NCBI GenBank assembly: GCA_963851385.1
Contig: CAWKPE010000034.1
Coordinates: 1 to 64,000 of the forward strand
Source of the DNA: CAWEFA01 sp963851385
Lineage (GTDB): Bacteria; Bacteroidota; Bacteroidia; Bacteroidales; DTGW01
Direction: 5' to 3'
DNA length: 64,000 bases
Shown here: positions 27,181 to 36,915 of the stretch, piece after piece
Layout of the letters: each line of letters starts with the position of its first letter
How positions within the stretch are numbered: the stretch's first letter is position 1
Notes under the pieces: generated by a model
The model's input: only the letters and a program-made list of their open reading frames with translations
The model's database searches: none
Told to the model about the DNA's origin: nothing
Position numbers and translations under genes: made by a program

Positions 27181-30100
27181 TTAAAATTTTTCTTTTATAG
27201 GACGAACAACTTTATCGGTTAATTTGTCAATAGTATTTGAGTCAAATTTAGGATAAACAAATTCAATACTTGAAAAATCTAAATTAAATGGCTGTCCTTC
27301 CTGGTAATGGAAAGGTAATTTGAGACCAAATTCAAGACCAGGGTTAAATTCTGTATCAAATATAGGCCATCTCCAGGTTTTGTCCCAAAACAGGGCAGAT
27401 GCTTTTAAATGGAAATTACCGCCAAAAACTAATTTGGGCACAATAATGGCTTGAGCCAAACCCTGAAAATCAAATCCTGTTGCAGGGCTCCATTTTATTT
27501 CGGCATGAAGCAGAGGTTGTTTGGCTTCAAGCACCAAAGAAGCACTAACACCAATTCCTCCGGATAAAGATGCGATTCCCACGCTCAAACCGATATCAAA
27601 GTCAACTCCTACAGTGAGTGCAGCATAGACTCTCATTTCAAAATCGGTTCCCCCGGTAATTGTCATTTGTTCGGGATGGGAAGGATTGTATTTGACTTCG
27701 GCGAATACATTTGTCAGGCAGCCTTCACCGATTTCTGCAGCTCCTTTAATATAAGGTGAAATAGTAGCTTCAATACCAACGTTTGCTATGCCTAATGGAA
27801 TGGCAAAAATGGGAATATGGATTGTGGGGAAATCAATTATGTCTTTTTCTTTCAATGGGAGAGGAGCGGGGAAAAGCTTAAACCTATCCGGTAAAACTAG
27901 TTTACCTGTGACTTCTATTTCACCGTTCTCCAAAAGATTTACACTGGCAGTGATCTGCAGTCTTTCCGTTATTTTTAAAGTTAATGAACCTCCGCCATAA
28001 ACCTTATAATCATTCAAGGGTTCACCAGTGGGATTTCCGTCTGTACCAATTGCTCTGTTTGTAATGCCTACATTTATAGAACCGGCTAGACGATCTCTTT
28101 GGTATGCCACACTTGCATGCACATTGAAAATATTATTTTGAAAATCGAAATCAATTTGTGTATTAATTCCTGGAATATCAGGAATTACTTTTCCCGAACC
28201 GCTAAAATCATATTCATTTCCTTTTTTAACAATTTTCAGCGTTCCTTCGCCTTCTTTGATGCAGGGGAGTTTGTCTATTTTCACTCCGCCTTCAATCATA
28301 AATTCCTCGCTTGTCATAGAAATTTTGAGGGTTACTTCTTTAACGCCTTTTATAGCAGGTTCAGCAGTACCTTCAGCAGTAAATGTATTATTAGCGTATG
28401 CAGCATTAATTGTGGCGCTTTTTATTCCTTTTACTTTACCTTCTTTTACACCAAGAGTTCCGCCTATACTGAATTCATTATTAATATAAGCAACTTTAAT
28501 CTTAGCCGGGTCAAATAATTTTGAGTCGAAGTTAAATTCACCTTCAAGGGCAAACGAACCTTTCACAGAGTCACTGGCTTTAATAAAACCTTGTCCGACA
28601 TGATTAATTCCAAAATCAATACGTCCTTCGATATTTAAACCTGTATTAGTACCAAAGCCTATTATCAGTGAACAATTATTGATGATAAACGGAGAAGGTA
28701 TTTTTATATTCCCCTTATTAAATACTTTTCTTATTCCAATATCATCACCTTTTACATACAGTTCTACTCCGGTATCCTTGATTAAAGGAATGGAGGGCAT
28801 TATAGAACCTGTGGCAATAATCCCTGATTCAGGATCGATGTTAATAGCATTAATTGTTGCCGGACTGAGAGGTTTAAATTTAAGACCTTTGTCGTTTATC
28901 CATTTTTTTAAGTCTTCCTTATCGAGATACCCCGCATAATCCGTATTGGGCACACGTTTGACGTTCCAGGTAAATTCTTCATCCAAAAATAAATACTGTT
29001 TTTCAGCTCCCTTACCCTTTACTTTAAAGGGTGTTCCTTTTAATGATCCAACATAAGGATTAGCTTTATCTTCGGGTTTATAGTTAAATTGAATTTGAGT
29101 ATAATCAAAGCCCCAGATAGTTGGATCTTGTGTAGTTCTGTTCCTCCAGGTTGGTCCTGCAGCAGGCCACTTAATTGCCAAAGAACGACCTCCAAAAGTT
29201 CCTGTATAAATTCTGAAACTTTCTGATGATCCCAAAATACTTTCAGCATGGTCACCATAATTGTGCTTATCAAATGCACCGCCGCCAGCAGGATTTTTTA
29301 AATCATACAATACAATTTTACCTCCGCTACCGGTTTTGAGATTATCCAAAGGCAAGCCGCTGTTCACGTCACCAGCAATCCAAACATTGGCATCTGACGG
29401 ATCTTTTAATCCTCCACTTACTTTTTTATAATAAATATCGAAACGGCTTTTTACGTCATTAACAGTGTTTTCATTTACCTTGCCCAGCTTAATCCCTTTA
29501 GATTCTACTGCTTTTTTTAATTCATCATTTTTTGTAAGTTGTTCCTGGATTGCTTTAGAAATACTGGATTTAATATCACGTCCTGAGGCCATATTTGCAG
29601 ATGCATTGAGCAATTGAAGATTATCAATTTCTTTAGCCCACTGAGCCTCATTTCTGGGCCATCCTGCTATTTGTAATTCAATTTTATGATCAATCTGATG
29701 AGGTTCGAATTTACTATCTTTCTTCCAGAAAGGAACTTTCAGACCCTGTGCCAAAGATTCTGCATCGCCAATCCTTTGGAATTTCTCCTCACCTTTGACT
29801 CTTATAAGATAAACCCTGTCAGATCTCAAGCTATATGGTGGTGCAATTAACTTAGTTTTTAATCCATCAGGTTTTGTTCCTTTATCCCACTTATCAGCTT
29901 GTGCGGGATCGTTTTCTTCTTCCCGTCCATAGTTATTTGCCCTGAAATAAGTTTTATCATCAGGAGAAACCTTCTTCTTGAATGCCGGGATTTGCACCTC
30001 AGGGATGTTAATCCGTGGAGGATCTGTGGTTAAGTCATAAGAATCTGCTTTGTCGGGTATATCTGGTTTTTCTGTATCAGGAGCATTGCCTCCAGTTGCC

Positions 30101-30789
30101 ATTTGCATTTTTTTGTTCTGCACTCCTCCACCCTGCTGCACGGTATGAGTTAACTCATGTGCGAGCAAATGCTTTCCTTCTGAAGAACCGGGATTGAATT
30201 TTCCCTCGTTGAAGAAAATATCATTGCCATGAGTAAATGCCTGTGCGCCGATGTCCCTGCTCATTTGAACCGCATTGCTGTCGGTATGAACTCTTACATC
30301 TGAGAAGTCGTGACCAAAGCCTGAACCCATTTCTGACTGGGTTTTGCTATCCAATGGATTTCCCTGACCCTGTGAGCTGTTTAACTTACTTTCAAATCCT
30401 TCTGAAATACCACTATTCTCTCCTTTTTTCTGAAGCTTTTCATAGTCATCTGGTTTTGCCTGTATAACAGTCTCTTTATCTTCTTCTTTTCGTTCAATGT
30501 CTGATTCGAACCTGGCAGATAATCCGGTTTGAAATCTGTTAATATCGTTGGAACCAACTGCTTCCTTTCTACTTACTTTGTCAGCCACCTGATCGGCTTC
30601 CTTTTCATAAACATCACCAGGTTGTCCGACATCTAATTTTGTTTGCAAATTTTTTGAAGAAAGGTCTTTTTCTTCTGCTTTTTTCTGAATATCTGGTTTG
30701 AAAAAGCTATCCTTGCCTGAAGTATTAAAGAATACAGACGGCTGCTTTTGAATAACAGGAGTGGGAATATTTTTAGCCGGTTCTTTCAT
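27181..30789 (-). CDS. Large DUF4157 eCIS protein, candidate cargo with HNH-like motif
   Basis: 1,202 residues. The disordered N-terminus (1-140) includes QPGDVYEKEADQVADKV (56-72), the usual prelude of DUF4157 proteins. The DUF4157 domain (about 140-222) has HELTH at 211-215. Residues 361-411 read PHQIDHKIELQ, then IDNLQLLNASANMASG, a D-H ... DNLQLL ... N ... SG pattern resembling HNH/treble-clef nucleases. From about 640 a long beta-rich tract with repeating Gly-Val-Lys-x-x-x-x-x-Ile/Leu strands continues to the end, with no membrane segments. It could be a toxin, a tail-lumen payload or a particle decoration. Position after the tape measure is where eCIS payload genes often sit. Domain functions are inferred. 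Confidence 0.75.
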   Translation of the reverse strand: MKEPAKNIPTPVIQKQPSVFFNTSGKDSFFKPDIQKKAEEKDLSSKNLQTKLDVGQPGDVYEKEADQVADKVSRKEAVGSNDINRFQTGLSARFESDIERKEEDKETVIQAKPDDYEKLQKKGENSGISEGFESKLNSSQGQGNPLDSKTQSEMGSGFGHDFSDVRVHTDSNAVQMSRDIGAQAFTHGNDIFFNEGKFNPGSSEGKHLLAHELTHTVQQGGGVQNKKMQMATGGNAPDTEKPDIPDKADSYDLTTDPPRINIPEVQIPAFKKKVSPDDKTYFRANNYGREEENDPAQADKWDKGTKPDGLKTKLIAPPYSLRSDRVYLIRVKGEEKFQRIGDAESLAQGLKVPFWKKDSKFEPHQIDHKIELQIAGWPRNEAQWAKEIDNLQLLNASANMASGRDIKSSISKAIQEQLTKNDELKKAVESKGIKLGKVNENTVNDVKSRFDIYYKKVSGGLKDPSDANVWIAGDVNSGLPLDNLKTGSGGKIVLYDLKNPAGGGAFDKHNYGDHAESILGSSESFRIYTGTFGGRSLAIKWPAAGPTWRNRTTQDPTIWGFDYTQIQFNYKPEDKANPYVGSLKGTPFKVKGKGAEKQYLFLDEEFTWNVKRVPNTDYAGYLDKEDLKKWINDKGLKFKPLSPATINAINIDPESGIIATGSIMPSIPLIKDTGVELYVKGDDIGIRKVFNKGNIKIPSPFIINNCSLIIGFGTNTGLNIEGRIDFGINHVGQGFIKASDSVKGSFALEGEFNFDSKLFDPAKIKVAYINNEFSIGGTLGVKEGKVKGIKSATINAAYANNTFTAEGTAEPAIKGVKEVTLKISMTSEEFMIEGGVKIDKLPCIKEGEGTLKIVKKGNEYDFSGSGKVIPDIPGINTQIDFDFQNNIFNVHASVAYQRDRLAGSINVGITNRAIGTDGNPTGEPLNDYKVYGGGSLTLKITERLQITASVNLLENGEIEVTGKLVLPDRFKLFPAPLPLKEKDIIDFPTIHIPIFAIPLGIANVGIEATISPYIKGAAEIGEGCLTNVFAEVKYNPSHPEQMTITGGTDFEMRVYAALTVGVDFDIGLSVGIASLSGGIGVSASLVLEAKQPLLHAEIKWSPATGFDFQGLAQAIIVPKLVFGGNFHLKASALFWDKTWRWPIFDTEFNPGLEFGLKLPFHYQEGQPFNLDFSSIEFVYPKFDSNTIDKLTDKVVRPIKEKF

Positions 30790-30840
30790 TCAATGTTTTG
30801 TAAATTTATTTCAGCTCAAACCCAGATATGAATTCAAATA

Positions 30841-32634
30841 TCAGTTTTTAAGCCATTCAACGGCCAGTAATTGTTTCATCCAAGGTAATTTTATAATAGA
30901 ACAATTCCAGGGCAAATGTTCCAGCAAAACATCAATTGAATTTTGCTCTATAATTATTCTGTTATCATTTTCGTTCAAAATAAGCTTGCCGATGCGCTGC
31001 AAAAAAGCTTCCCTCAAACCGTCCGGTGAAGTATTTTTTAAAATCTTCCAGTGCTCAATAACAGCTTTAAGCAGATTTTCGGATTCGTCTTTCATTTCAT
31101 TAGTCAGTTGCACAAATCTGTCAATTGGCATTTTGAGCGGGTAGTCGCAAAAATACTTTTCAAATGTCAAAGAATATTCAAACGGGTTCTCCTCCTTTGT
31201 AGCAAGAAAATGTAACAGATGGACTGCCAATACATGAGATTCTTGATTTGCAAATTTTGATTCGTGATTAAGCAATTTAAATTGCCTGAAATAATTTTCA
31301 AGAAAAGGATGAAGCAATACCAAACCTGCATTGTCAATATAAATTTCATTTTCGTCATCTCTTTTTTCTTTTGTTGCTTTCGATTCTGCTTCCTTTATTC
31401 TTTCAATACTTTTTTCTTTCAGATCAGACGAAATATCTTTTCTCTCGTAAGTTAATTCCTGACTAGCAATGATTTCTTCAAAAAATTTTAAAAGATTTTT
31501 ATCGAGAGATTTTAAAACAGTTATTAAACCAGTTAAATTATGTATTCCAGGTTTGTCAATTTTAGTATACCTATCCTTTAATTTTTTCTTTGCGTCCGAT
31601 AAAGTTCTAAAAACAACGCGAATTAATGTTTTATTAAATTTTTCAGAAAACTGATTTTCCAATTTTTCTTCTATTCCAGTATTTTCTTTGATCATTCTGA
31701 TCAGCAGAGAAGTGAATACCAATGGCTGTTGAATTATTACTTCTATAATTTTATCTTCGTCAGCACAGATTTGCCTGACAAAGTCTGAATCAGATATTTT
31801 TCCTGCCAGGTAATTTATCAGAATCCAAAATAACTTTTTATCATAGAACTCTGAAGTTATCTTCTCTTTAGCAGAATTTTCTTTTTTAATCGAATCAGAA
31901 GTTTCAATTTTTTTTAAATATTTATTCTCTAAATATGGTTGAGTTATTTCTGCTGACAGACCTGTAATTTTTGACGAATTCAACCAACTGATGAGATCAG
32001 TTTTAATATTTACCAATCCTGAACTTGCAGTCGTATATGAAAGTGCTGAATCATGCATCTGTCCAATTACACTTGTAAGATGAAGAATAAAGGAATGAGA
32101 AAATTGCGATTTCAAACGTTCATTCCAAAATGCATAATTTTCAGCAGCTATCAGAAATAATTCCATAAAATATTCAGTTTCCTTATCAATTGCGGAGATA
32201 AAAATATTTTCGTTTAAATTATTATAAGGTTTGATACCTAACGGGGAAAGATTCCCGTTTTCAAGAAAATATATCAGAAGTTGCAGAATTCTTTTTTCAT
32301 TTGAAATTAATTCTTTCGTAGCATTCTTAAAATCGCTACTTGCCTGAATTTTATGCTTTTTCTTTAGTATTTGTTCCTTCAATTCAGAAATTAATTTTTC
32401 GCAAAAAACCAATTCGAGTTTATCCGATTGTATGTCTCCCAACCAGAGATCAAGTTTGTCAATAATCAGCCATTCATTTTCATTTACCAGGGAATCGAAC
32501 AGGTTGTTCATTTGCACCAATGCTTCATTATTTATTAAATTGGAAAGACGAGTTTTTAAAGCAAAACCATCAGTATTGGTTGCTTTGACCTCGAGCTTGT
32601 TTTTAAAGATAATATGATGCTGATTTCCATTCAT
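30841..32634 (-). CDS. eCIS tape measure protein (Afp14-like, CIS_TMP)
   Basis: 597 residues. The C-terminal ~150 carry the hallmark of the contractile-injection-system tape-measure family: LVLLHPFLENYFRQFKLLN, SHVLAVHLLHFLATKE, EYSLTFEKYFCDYPLKMPI, AVIEHWKILKNTSPDGLREAFLQR, then LLEHLPWNCSIIKLPWM. The N-terminal start (HHIIFKNKLEVKAT) and long helical middle fit a ruler that sets tube length. The ATG overlaps the stop of the PKD gene (TAATG), so the two are coupled. Length is moderate for the family, suggesting a short particle if length scales as in Afp14; that scaling is established, the value here is not measured. Confidence 0.9.
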   Translation of the reverse strand: MNGNQHHIIFKNKLEVKATNTDGFALKTRLSNLINNEALVQMNNLFDSLVNENEWLIIDKLDLWLGDIQSDKLELVFCEKLISELKEQILKKKHKIQASSDFKNATKELISNEKRILQLLIYFLENGNLSPLGIKPYNNLNENIFISAIDKETEYFMELFLIAAENYAFWNERLKSQFSHSFILHLTSVIGQMHDSALSYTTASSGLVNIKTDLISWLNSSKITGLSAEITQPYLENKYLKKIETSDSIKKENSAKEKITSEFYDKKLFWILINYLAGKISDSDFVRQICADEDKIIEVIIQQPLVFTSLLIRMIKENTGIEEKLENQFSEKFNKTLIRVVFRTLSDAKKKLKDRYTKIDKPGIHNLTGLITVLKSLDKNLLKFFEEIIASQELTYERKDISSDLKEKSIERIKEAESKATKEKRDDENEIYIDNAGLVLLHPFLENYFRQFKLLNHESKFANQESHVLAVHLLHFLATKEENPFEYSLTFEKYFCDYPLKMPIDRFVQLTNEMKDESENLLKAVIEHWKILKNTSPDGLREAFLQRIGKLILNENDNRIIIEQNSIDVLLEHLPWNCSIIKLPWMKQLLAVEWLKN

Positions 32635-34703
32635 TAATTATTCGGCAATTTATCGTTGATTATTTTTATCAAAGCTGTCAGAACATCAATGTACTTTTTC
32701 TTGATATCTGATTCACTGTAGATGTATATCTTATCCAGTTCAAATTGCAGATACGTTGAGAGATTTTTCAATACATCCGTGTCCTGACTTGTCAATTTTT
32801 TAAGTTCGCCTAATTTGTCATCAATTGCAGAGAACAGAGCTGTTAGTTTGCTGGAAATATCGGTTTTGCTTCTACACATTACAGATGTAATTAAAAGAAT
32901 AAATATAGACAGCATATTCATAGTAAGGCTTACAGCAACTGCATCGGAAGTAACCGGTAATATTGTAATCCATTCAGGCTTTAAAGTATTTTTACTTATA
33001 AAGCTTTGAATATCAAAATCAGTATTTGTAAGCCCTTCACTTAACCTGGAGAAGAAATTCGTTACATCTTTTAGTACAGTATATTGTTTGCTATAAGCTT
33101 GATTTTCCTGTAATTGTTTAACAATTTGGTTAAATTGATCTACAGGAGAATTCAAAGCAAGGCAGGTTTTGTCTTTATATGGTAGAACTGTCCTGATCTC
33201 AGGCAAATCAATAGTACATGTTCCATTTATCAATTGTGCATTAATTTTATAGACTCCACCAACTGCATATTGATGACTTGGTGCAGTAAAATCAGTTGTT
33301 CCTGCTTTTATATCATAAGTTTCAACGACTGGAGTTGGATTTTCTCCATAACTTACTTTTATTCTGGTAGTATTTTTAAGTTCGCTAAAAGAAACTTTAA
33401 GTGCCAGCAGATTTTGCATTAATTTAATGCTATCCGTGGCCTTTGCAAGAATTAAACTATTTGTACCTGATGGTGTATTATAGACGGTAATTGAGAACTT
33501 TGAAATTATGTTTTGAAGAGAAGTATATGAATAATTAATTTTCTTTACAGTAACATTATCCATTTTTACATCAGAGGGAGTAAAACCATACTTACCACTT
33601 CCTTTCGGATTTTCTGTCACGTAAGCCAAATCATCTGGTATATCTGCAGACAGGGAACCTCCTCCTGGTGTTAAACTGAATTGTAATTTTGGTGCTGTTT
33701 TGCAAATTTCGTTTTTGGAAATATTCATAACAACCGGATCGGGATTTACAGCAATAATTGTTAAATCAGCGCTGTAAGAACAAACTCCGTTTTTGACATC
33801 GGCTTTGACAGTATAATCGGCGCCTTTAGCATATGTATGGTCCGGCGAAATTAATGTTGACACAGGAGTTCCGTCTCCAAAATCCCAGGTTACCGATGCA
33901 ACAGCTGAAGTATCATCAAGTGAAAAATTGTATTGAAGTGGATTATTCGGATCTCCTTCAGCAATTATTTTAACAGCAGGCATTTTATATACTGTAACTG
34001 TAATTGTATGTGAAAGGTTGTCATTTGTATAAGTAATGTCAAAAACCACATTTGCCTGCTTGTCCGGAATTTCAACTGCAGACGGGTTAAAGGCATATAT
34101 GCCGTCACCCTTATCTATGATAGCATCTTTCTGGTCGGTGACTATTGTTCCCCCGGTAGGGTTCGCATTAAAAATATATTCTTTTGAATCCTCGCTGCAA
34201 TAAGCCAAAGTATTCAAAGAGAAAGAAATCATAGGAGGAGGTATGTTAACAATAAACTGGATGGGATTGCAATTTGAGCAACATAAATATGGAAGGTAAA
34301 AATCGGCAATTACAGTTCCGTTTGCAATTTTCAATATCTGGCTGTCAAATTGCCCCTGAAATTTGTGTAATAAATTTAAATCTATATTCAGAATATTTTC
34401 AATTTCTTTATCTGTAAAACCTCTGCTTCTCATTGCGGCTACTTTCTTATCATAAGCAGCTATTTCTTTTTTAGTAAGCGTTACTTTGTCCGTACTCTTT
34501 GAAGCAACGACTTCTTTCACATCAGTTGTTTGATCAGCTTCTTCTGCAATGTAATTGTCCCATGTGTCGATTGGAATAGGTTCAGGAGTTGGCACAGGTA
34601 ATTGTTCTTCATGATAAACAATAATAAAAGTTCCTCCAACCGGAACGCCTCCTTTATGAATCATTCCCGGATGTGAATTGCTGAAGTCTTTCAACGTTTG
34701 CAT
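32634..34703 (-). CDS. PKD-containing eCIS protein, probably the back half of a 1,426-codon frame
   Basis: 689 residues from the ATG at 34703. HKGGVPVGGTFIIVYH (about 16-31) is followed by a Ser/Lys-rich helix and Ig-like strands. A PKD domain sits at about 248-308 (VASVTWDFGDGTP, HTYAKGADYTV), a second PKD-like fold follows (SHQYAVGGVYKINAQL), then helices with a hydrophobic segment at about 581-605. The same frame stays open upstream of the ATG with coding character (LDLAELFTKYQCLGE, then DYAFFRAIYTEYASRIEKI) back to about 34840, inside the preceding gene, so the true protein most likely continues from it after a one-base shift. By synteny it occupies the fibre position (Afp13) between Afp12-like and tape-measure genes. 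Confidence 0.75.
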   Translation of the reverse strand: MQTLKDFSNSHPGMIHKGGVPVGGTFIIVYHEEQLPVPTPEPIPIDTWDNYIAEEADQTTDVKEVVASKSTDKVTLTKKEIAAYDKKVAAMRSRGFTDKEIENILNIDLNLLHKFQGQFDSQILKIANGTVIADFYLPYLCCSNCNPIQFIVNIPPPMISFSLNTLAYCSEDSKEYIFNANPTGGTIVTDQKDAIIDKGDGIYAFNPSAVEIPDKQANVVFDITYTNDNLSHTITVTVYKMPAVKIIAEGDPNNPLQYNFSLDDTSAVASVTWDFGDGTPVSTLISPDHTYAKGADYTVKADVKNGVCSYSADLTIIAVNPDPVVMNISKNEICKTAPKLQFSLTPGGGSLSADIPDDLAYVTENPKGSGKYGFTPSDVKMDNVTVKKINYSYTSLQNIISKFSITVYNTPSGTNSLILAKATDSIKLMQNLLALKVSFSELKNTTRIKVSYGENPTPVVETYDIKAGTTDFTAPSHQYAVGGVYKINAQLINGTCTIDLPEIRTVLPYKDKTCLALNSPVDQFNQIVKQLQENQAYSKQYTVLKDVTNFFSRLSEGLTNTDFDIQSFISKNTLKPEWITILPVTSDAVAVSLTMNMLSIFILLITSVMCRSKTDISSKLTALFSAIDDKLGELKKLTSQDTDVLKNLSTYLQFELDKIYIYSESDIKKKYIDVLTALIKIINDKLPNN

Positions 34704-34782
34704 CAGCTTTATTTTTTCGATTCTGCTTGCATATTCTGTATATATTGCCCGGAAAAATGCATAATCACATAATTTCGAAATT

Positions 34783-36915
34783 TCACCCAGGCACTGGTAT
34801 TTTGTAAATAACTCTGCGAGATCCAGAGTATTGTCCGGAAGTTGCTAAATTAACCTGGGCTAAAATCCTGTTGATTACTTTAAGCATATTCGTATAATTA
34901 TAATTTGCCAGAGTGGTAGATATAGTATCTGCCAGGGCACTAATCAACTTAATTAGGTAGGCAAAATAGGCTATGATATTAATATTTCCTTCTGTTTCAC
35001 TTGATTTTCTAATTTCTGAAATTCCTTTTATATCTTTATTCATGATAACTAGGTTTACCAGGTCATTGAAATCTTTGAGATCAAGAATTTTCAAACCGGC
35101 ATATTCTTTTACAAGTATCGGATGTAATTTCTCATATGCACCGCCTAACGTGCCTTCATTAAAAACCAGAACATTTTTGCAATTATTCACTAGTTCAAGA
35201 TTACTTATAACATTCTTCAATTCATTTTTAGTCAGTTCTTTTTCGGTTACAAGTGTGTTTGGAATATTATAAATGCATGCAATTATTTTACATAATTTAC
35301 AAAGCAATTCGGCCTGATGGGAATTGAATAAAATTTCCAAATCGTTAAAGTAACAGGGGAAATTGGCAGGGTCAACAGATCCAGGTTCGGAGCCGGCAGC
35401 AACAGCAACAATATCAAATGGCAAGCGATTCGTGTCCCGCAGGTTTTGAACAGTGGCCAGTGCGGCTGCATAATCTTTTCCTATATGCCCTTCAATTCTA
35501 AAGAAGTTGTACGGTTCAAGATTGTACAATAAAGGATGAAGAACAAAATCCACTGCAGTATTCGGCGGGTTATACCGTAATATTTCATTTTCTTTTCCAT
35601 TTTCCGAAAGGTCGGGGTTCCAAACTTCCAGTAAATTATTTGATGAATTGGTAAGATCATAATAATAGGGAATTGCTCTATCGCCAAGAATTTCATTCCC
35701 GATAGTTGAAGGCGTAATATGAATATTCAGGTCAATTGTGGAATTTCCGCCTTTTACGGGAACCGGCATAGTCAAATCAACAATCATTCTTATTATACGC
35801 TGATAAAGCGCAAGGAATTTGTCATAATTATGTTTGTAACGAACCAGAATAGGGGAAGGAATAAAATAATTCCTGTAATCAAAAGGTTTTACAGTCCAGA
35901 ACTCACCTATAATCAGATGACGCGGGAATAAAGCTTCGGGGGGTGTACACATACCAGTGAGCTTTTCTGCAATTTCTTTCCATTCGTTATAGGCCATAAT
36001 CAACTCACTGAAAAAATCGTAATAATATTGAAAATGCAATAGCTGCAGATCGCTTATAGAACCATCATACAGAAATGAAAATTTTGAATTGAAATTAGAA
36101 AATGGATTGGTATTTGTATTCAGATATTTTTGAAATTGATTAAATGCATTTGTGAGAGCTGTGCCTACCAAATTCACAAAATCGGATGAAAGTACATTTT
36201 GATAAGCTACAAATATATCATTGGCAGTTTCTAGATTTGCTGCCTTTGTTTCAAAACGCGGCATTTTGATATCCGGTAAACCACCTTTTATCGGCACCGG
36301 TAAATCTCCGGAAACAGGATCATTTGCTTTTGCATTTAATTCAGCGCACATTTTGTTGGCATCGGTAGACGACATAAGGAGTTTCCGGATGTTAACAAAA
36401 ACTTTTACTCCCTTATCAGCACAGGATGTCGGATCACAGTTTTTAGCATTTTCTTCCAGAATTTCATAAAATAAAAGACAAACCTTATCGGCAAGAAAAG
36501 TATTATTCAGGTCGTTATCTGTTGAGATTGTATTATCATCATCAATTAATTCCCAGAGAACATATTTTTGAGTATTGTTGCTGACAAAAGCATCATACTT
36601 CTGATCTTTCAAAGCATCGAAAGTTCTGTATTTATGGTAACTAATGGATTGGGTGCTGTCTTCTTTTCCATGGGTTATAATATAACCGTGAGAAGTTATC
36701 CCGGTACCTTTTGTAATGGTTACAGTATCACCGCTTGCAGATTTTGAAACTTCAAGTCCGCAGACAATTCCGATACCTATCAGGTTTGTCCGGGTGATCC
36801 TGTTTTCCAGGTCAAGGAAATCAAAAACATGATTCAAATCATCTGCTGTGAGAAGTTGATCAGGTTGAAATTCAGGATAATTATAATCCGTATCGTCAGT
36901 TTTTACAGGTATCAT
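34783..36915 (-). CDS. eCIS structural protein, front half of the interrupted large protein
   Basis: 710 residues. N-terminal FQPDQLLTADDLNHVFDFLDLENRITRT, then IGIGIVCGLEVSKSASGDTVTITKGTGIT, a beta-rich head followed by a long helical body; no signal peptide. I recognise the head from Bacteroidota eCIS loci but not its function. The coding quality is good until about 34845, where the frame ends in an odd basic tail (GSRRVIYKIPVPG). The other frame at that point reads QLPDNTLDLAELF and flows into the PKD protein. Removing one base joins both into exactly 1,427 codons. Its ATG overlaps the Afp12-like stop (ATGA). Confidence 0.75.
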   Translation of the reverse strand: MIPVKTDDTDYNYPEFQPDQLLTADDLNHVFDFLDLENRITRTNLIGIGIVCGLEVSKSASGDTVTITKGTGITSHGYIITHGKEDSTQSISYHKYRTFDALKDQKYDAFVSNNTQKYVLWELIDDDNTISTDNDLNNTFLADKVCLLFYEILEENAKNCDPTSCADKGVKVFVNIRKLLMSSTDANKMCAELNAKANDPVSGDLPVPIKGGLPDIKMPRFETKAANLETANDIFVAYQNVLSSDFVNLVGTALTNAFNQFQKYLNTNTNPFSNFNSKFSFLYDGSISDLQLLHFQYYYDFFSELIMAYNEWKEIAEKLTGMCTPPEALFPRHLIIGEFWTVKPFDYRNYFIPSPILVRYKHNYDKFLALYQRIIRMIVDLTMPVPVKGGNSTIDLNIHITPSTIGNEILGDRAIPYYYDLTNSSNNLLEVWNPDLSENGKENEILRYNPPNTAVDFVLHPLLYNLEPYNFFRIEGHIGKDYAAALATVQNLRDTNRLPFDIVAVAAGSEPGSVDPANFPCYFNDLEILFNSHQAELLCKLCKIIACIYNIPNTLVTEKELTKNELKNVISNLELVNNCKNVLVFNEGTLGGAYEKLHPILVKEYAGLKILDLKDFNDLVNLVIMNKDIKGISEIRKSSETEGNINIIAYFAYLIKLISALADTISTTLANYNYTNMLKVINRILAQVNLATSGQYSGSRRVIYKIPVPG

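Noticed and set aside
28099..28518. Plus-strand frame inside the large DUF4157 gene
   Set aside because: Antisense shadow of a beta-rich coding region; Phe/Ser/Cys-rich translation without motif.
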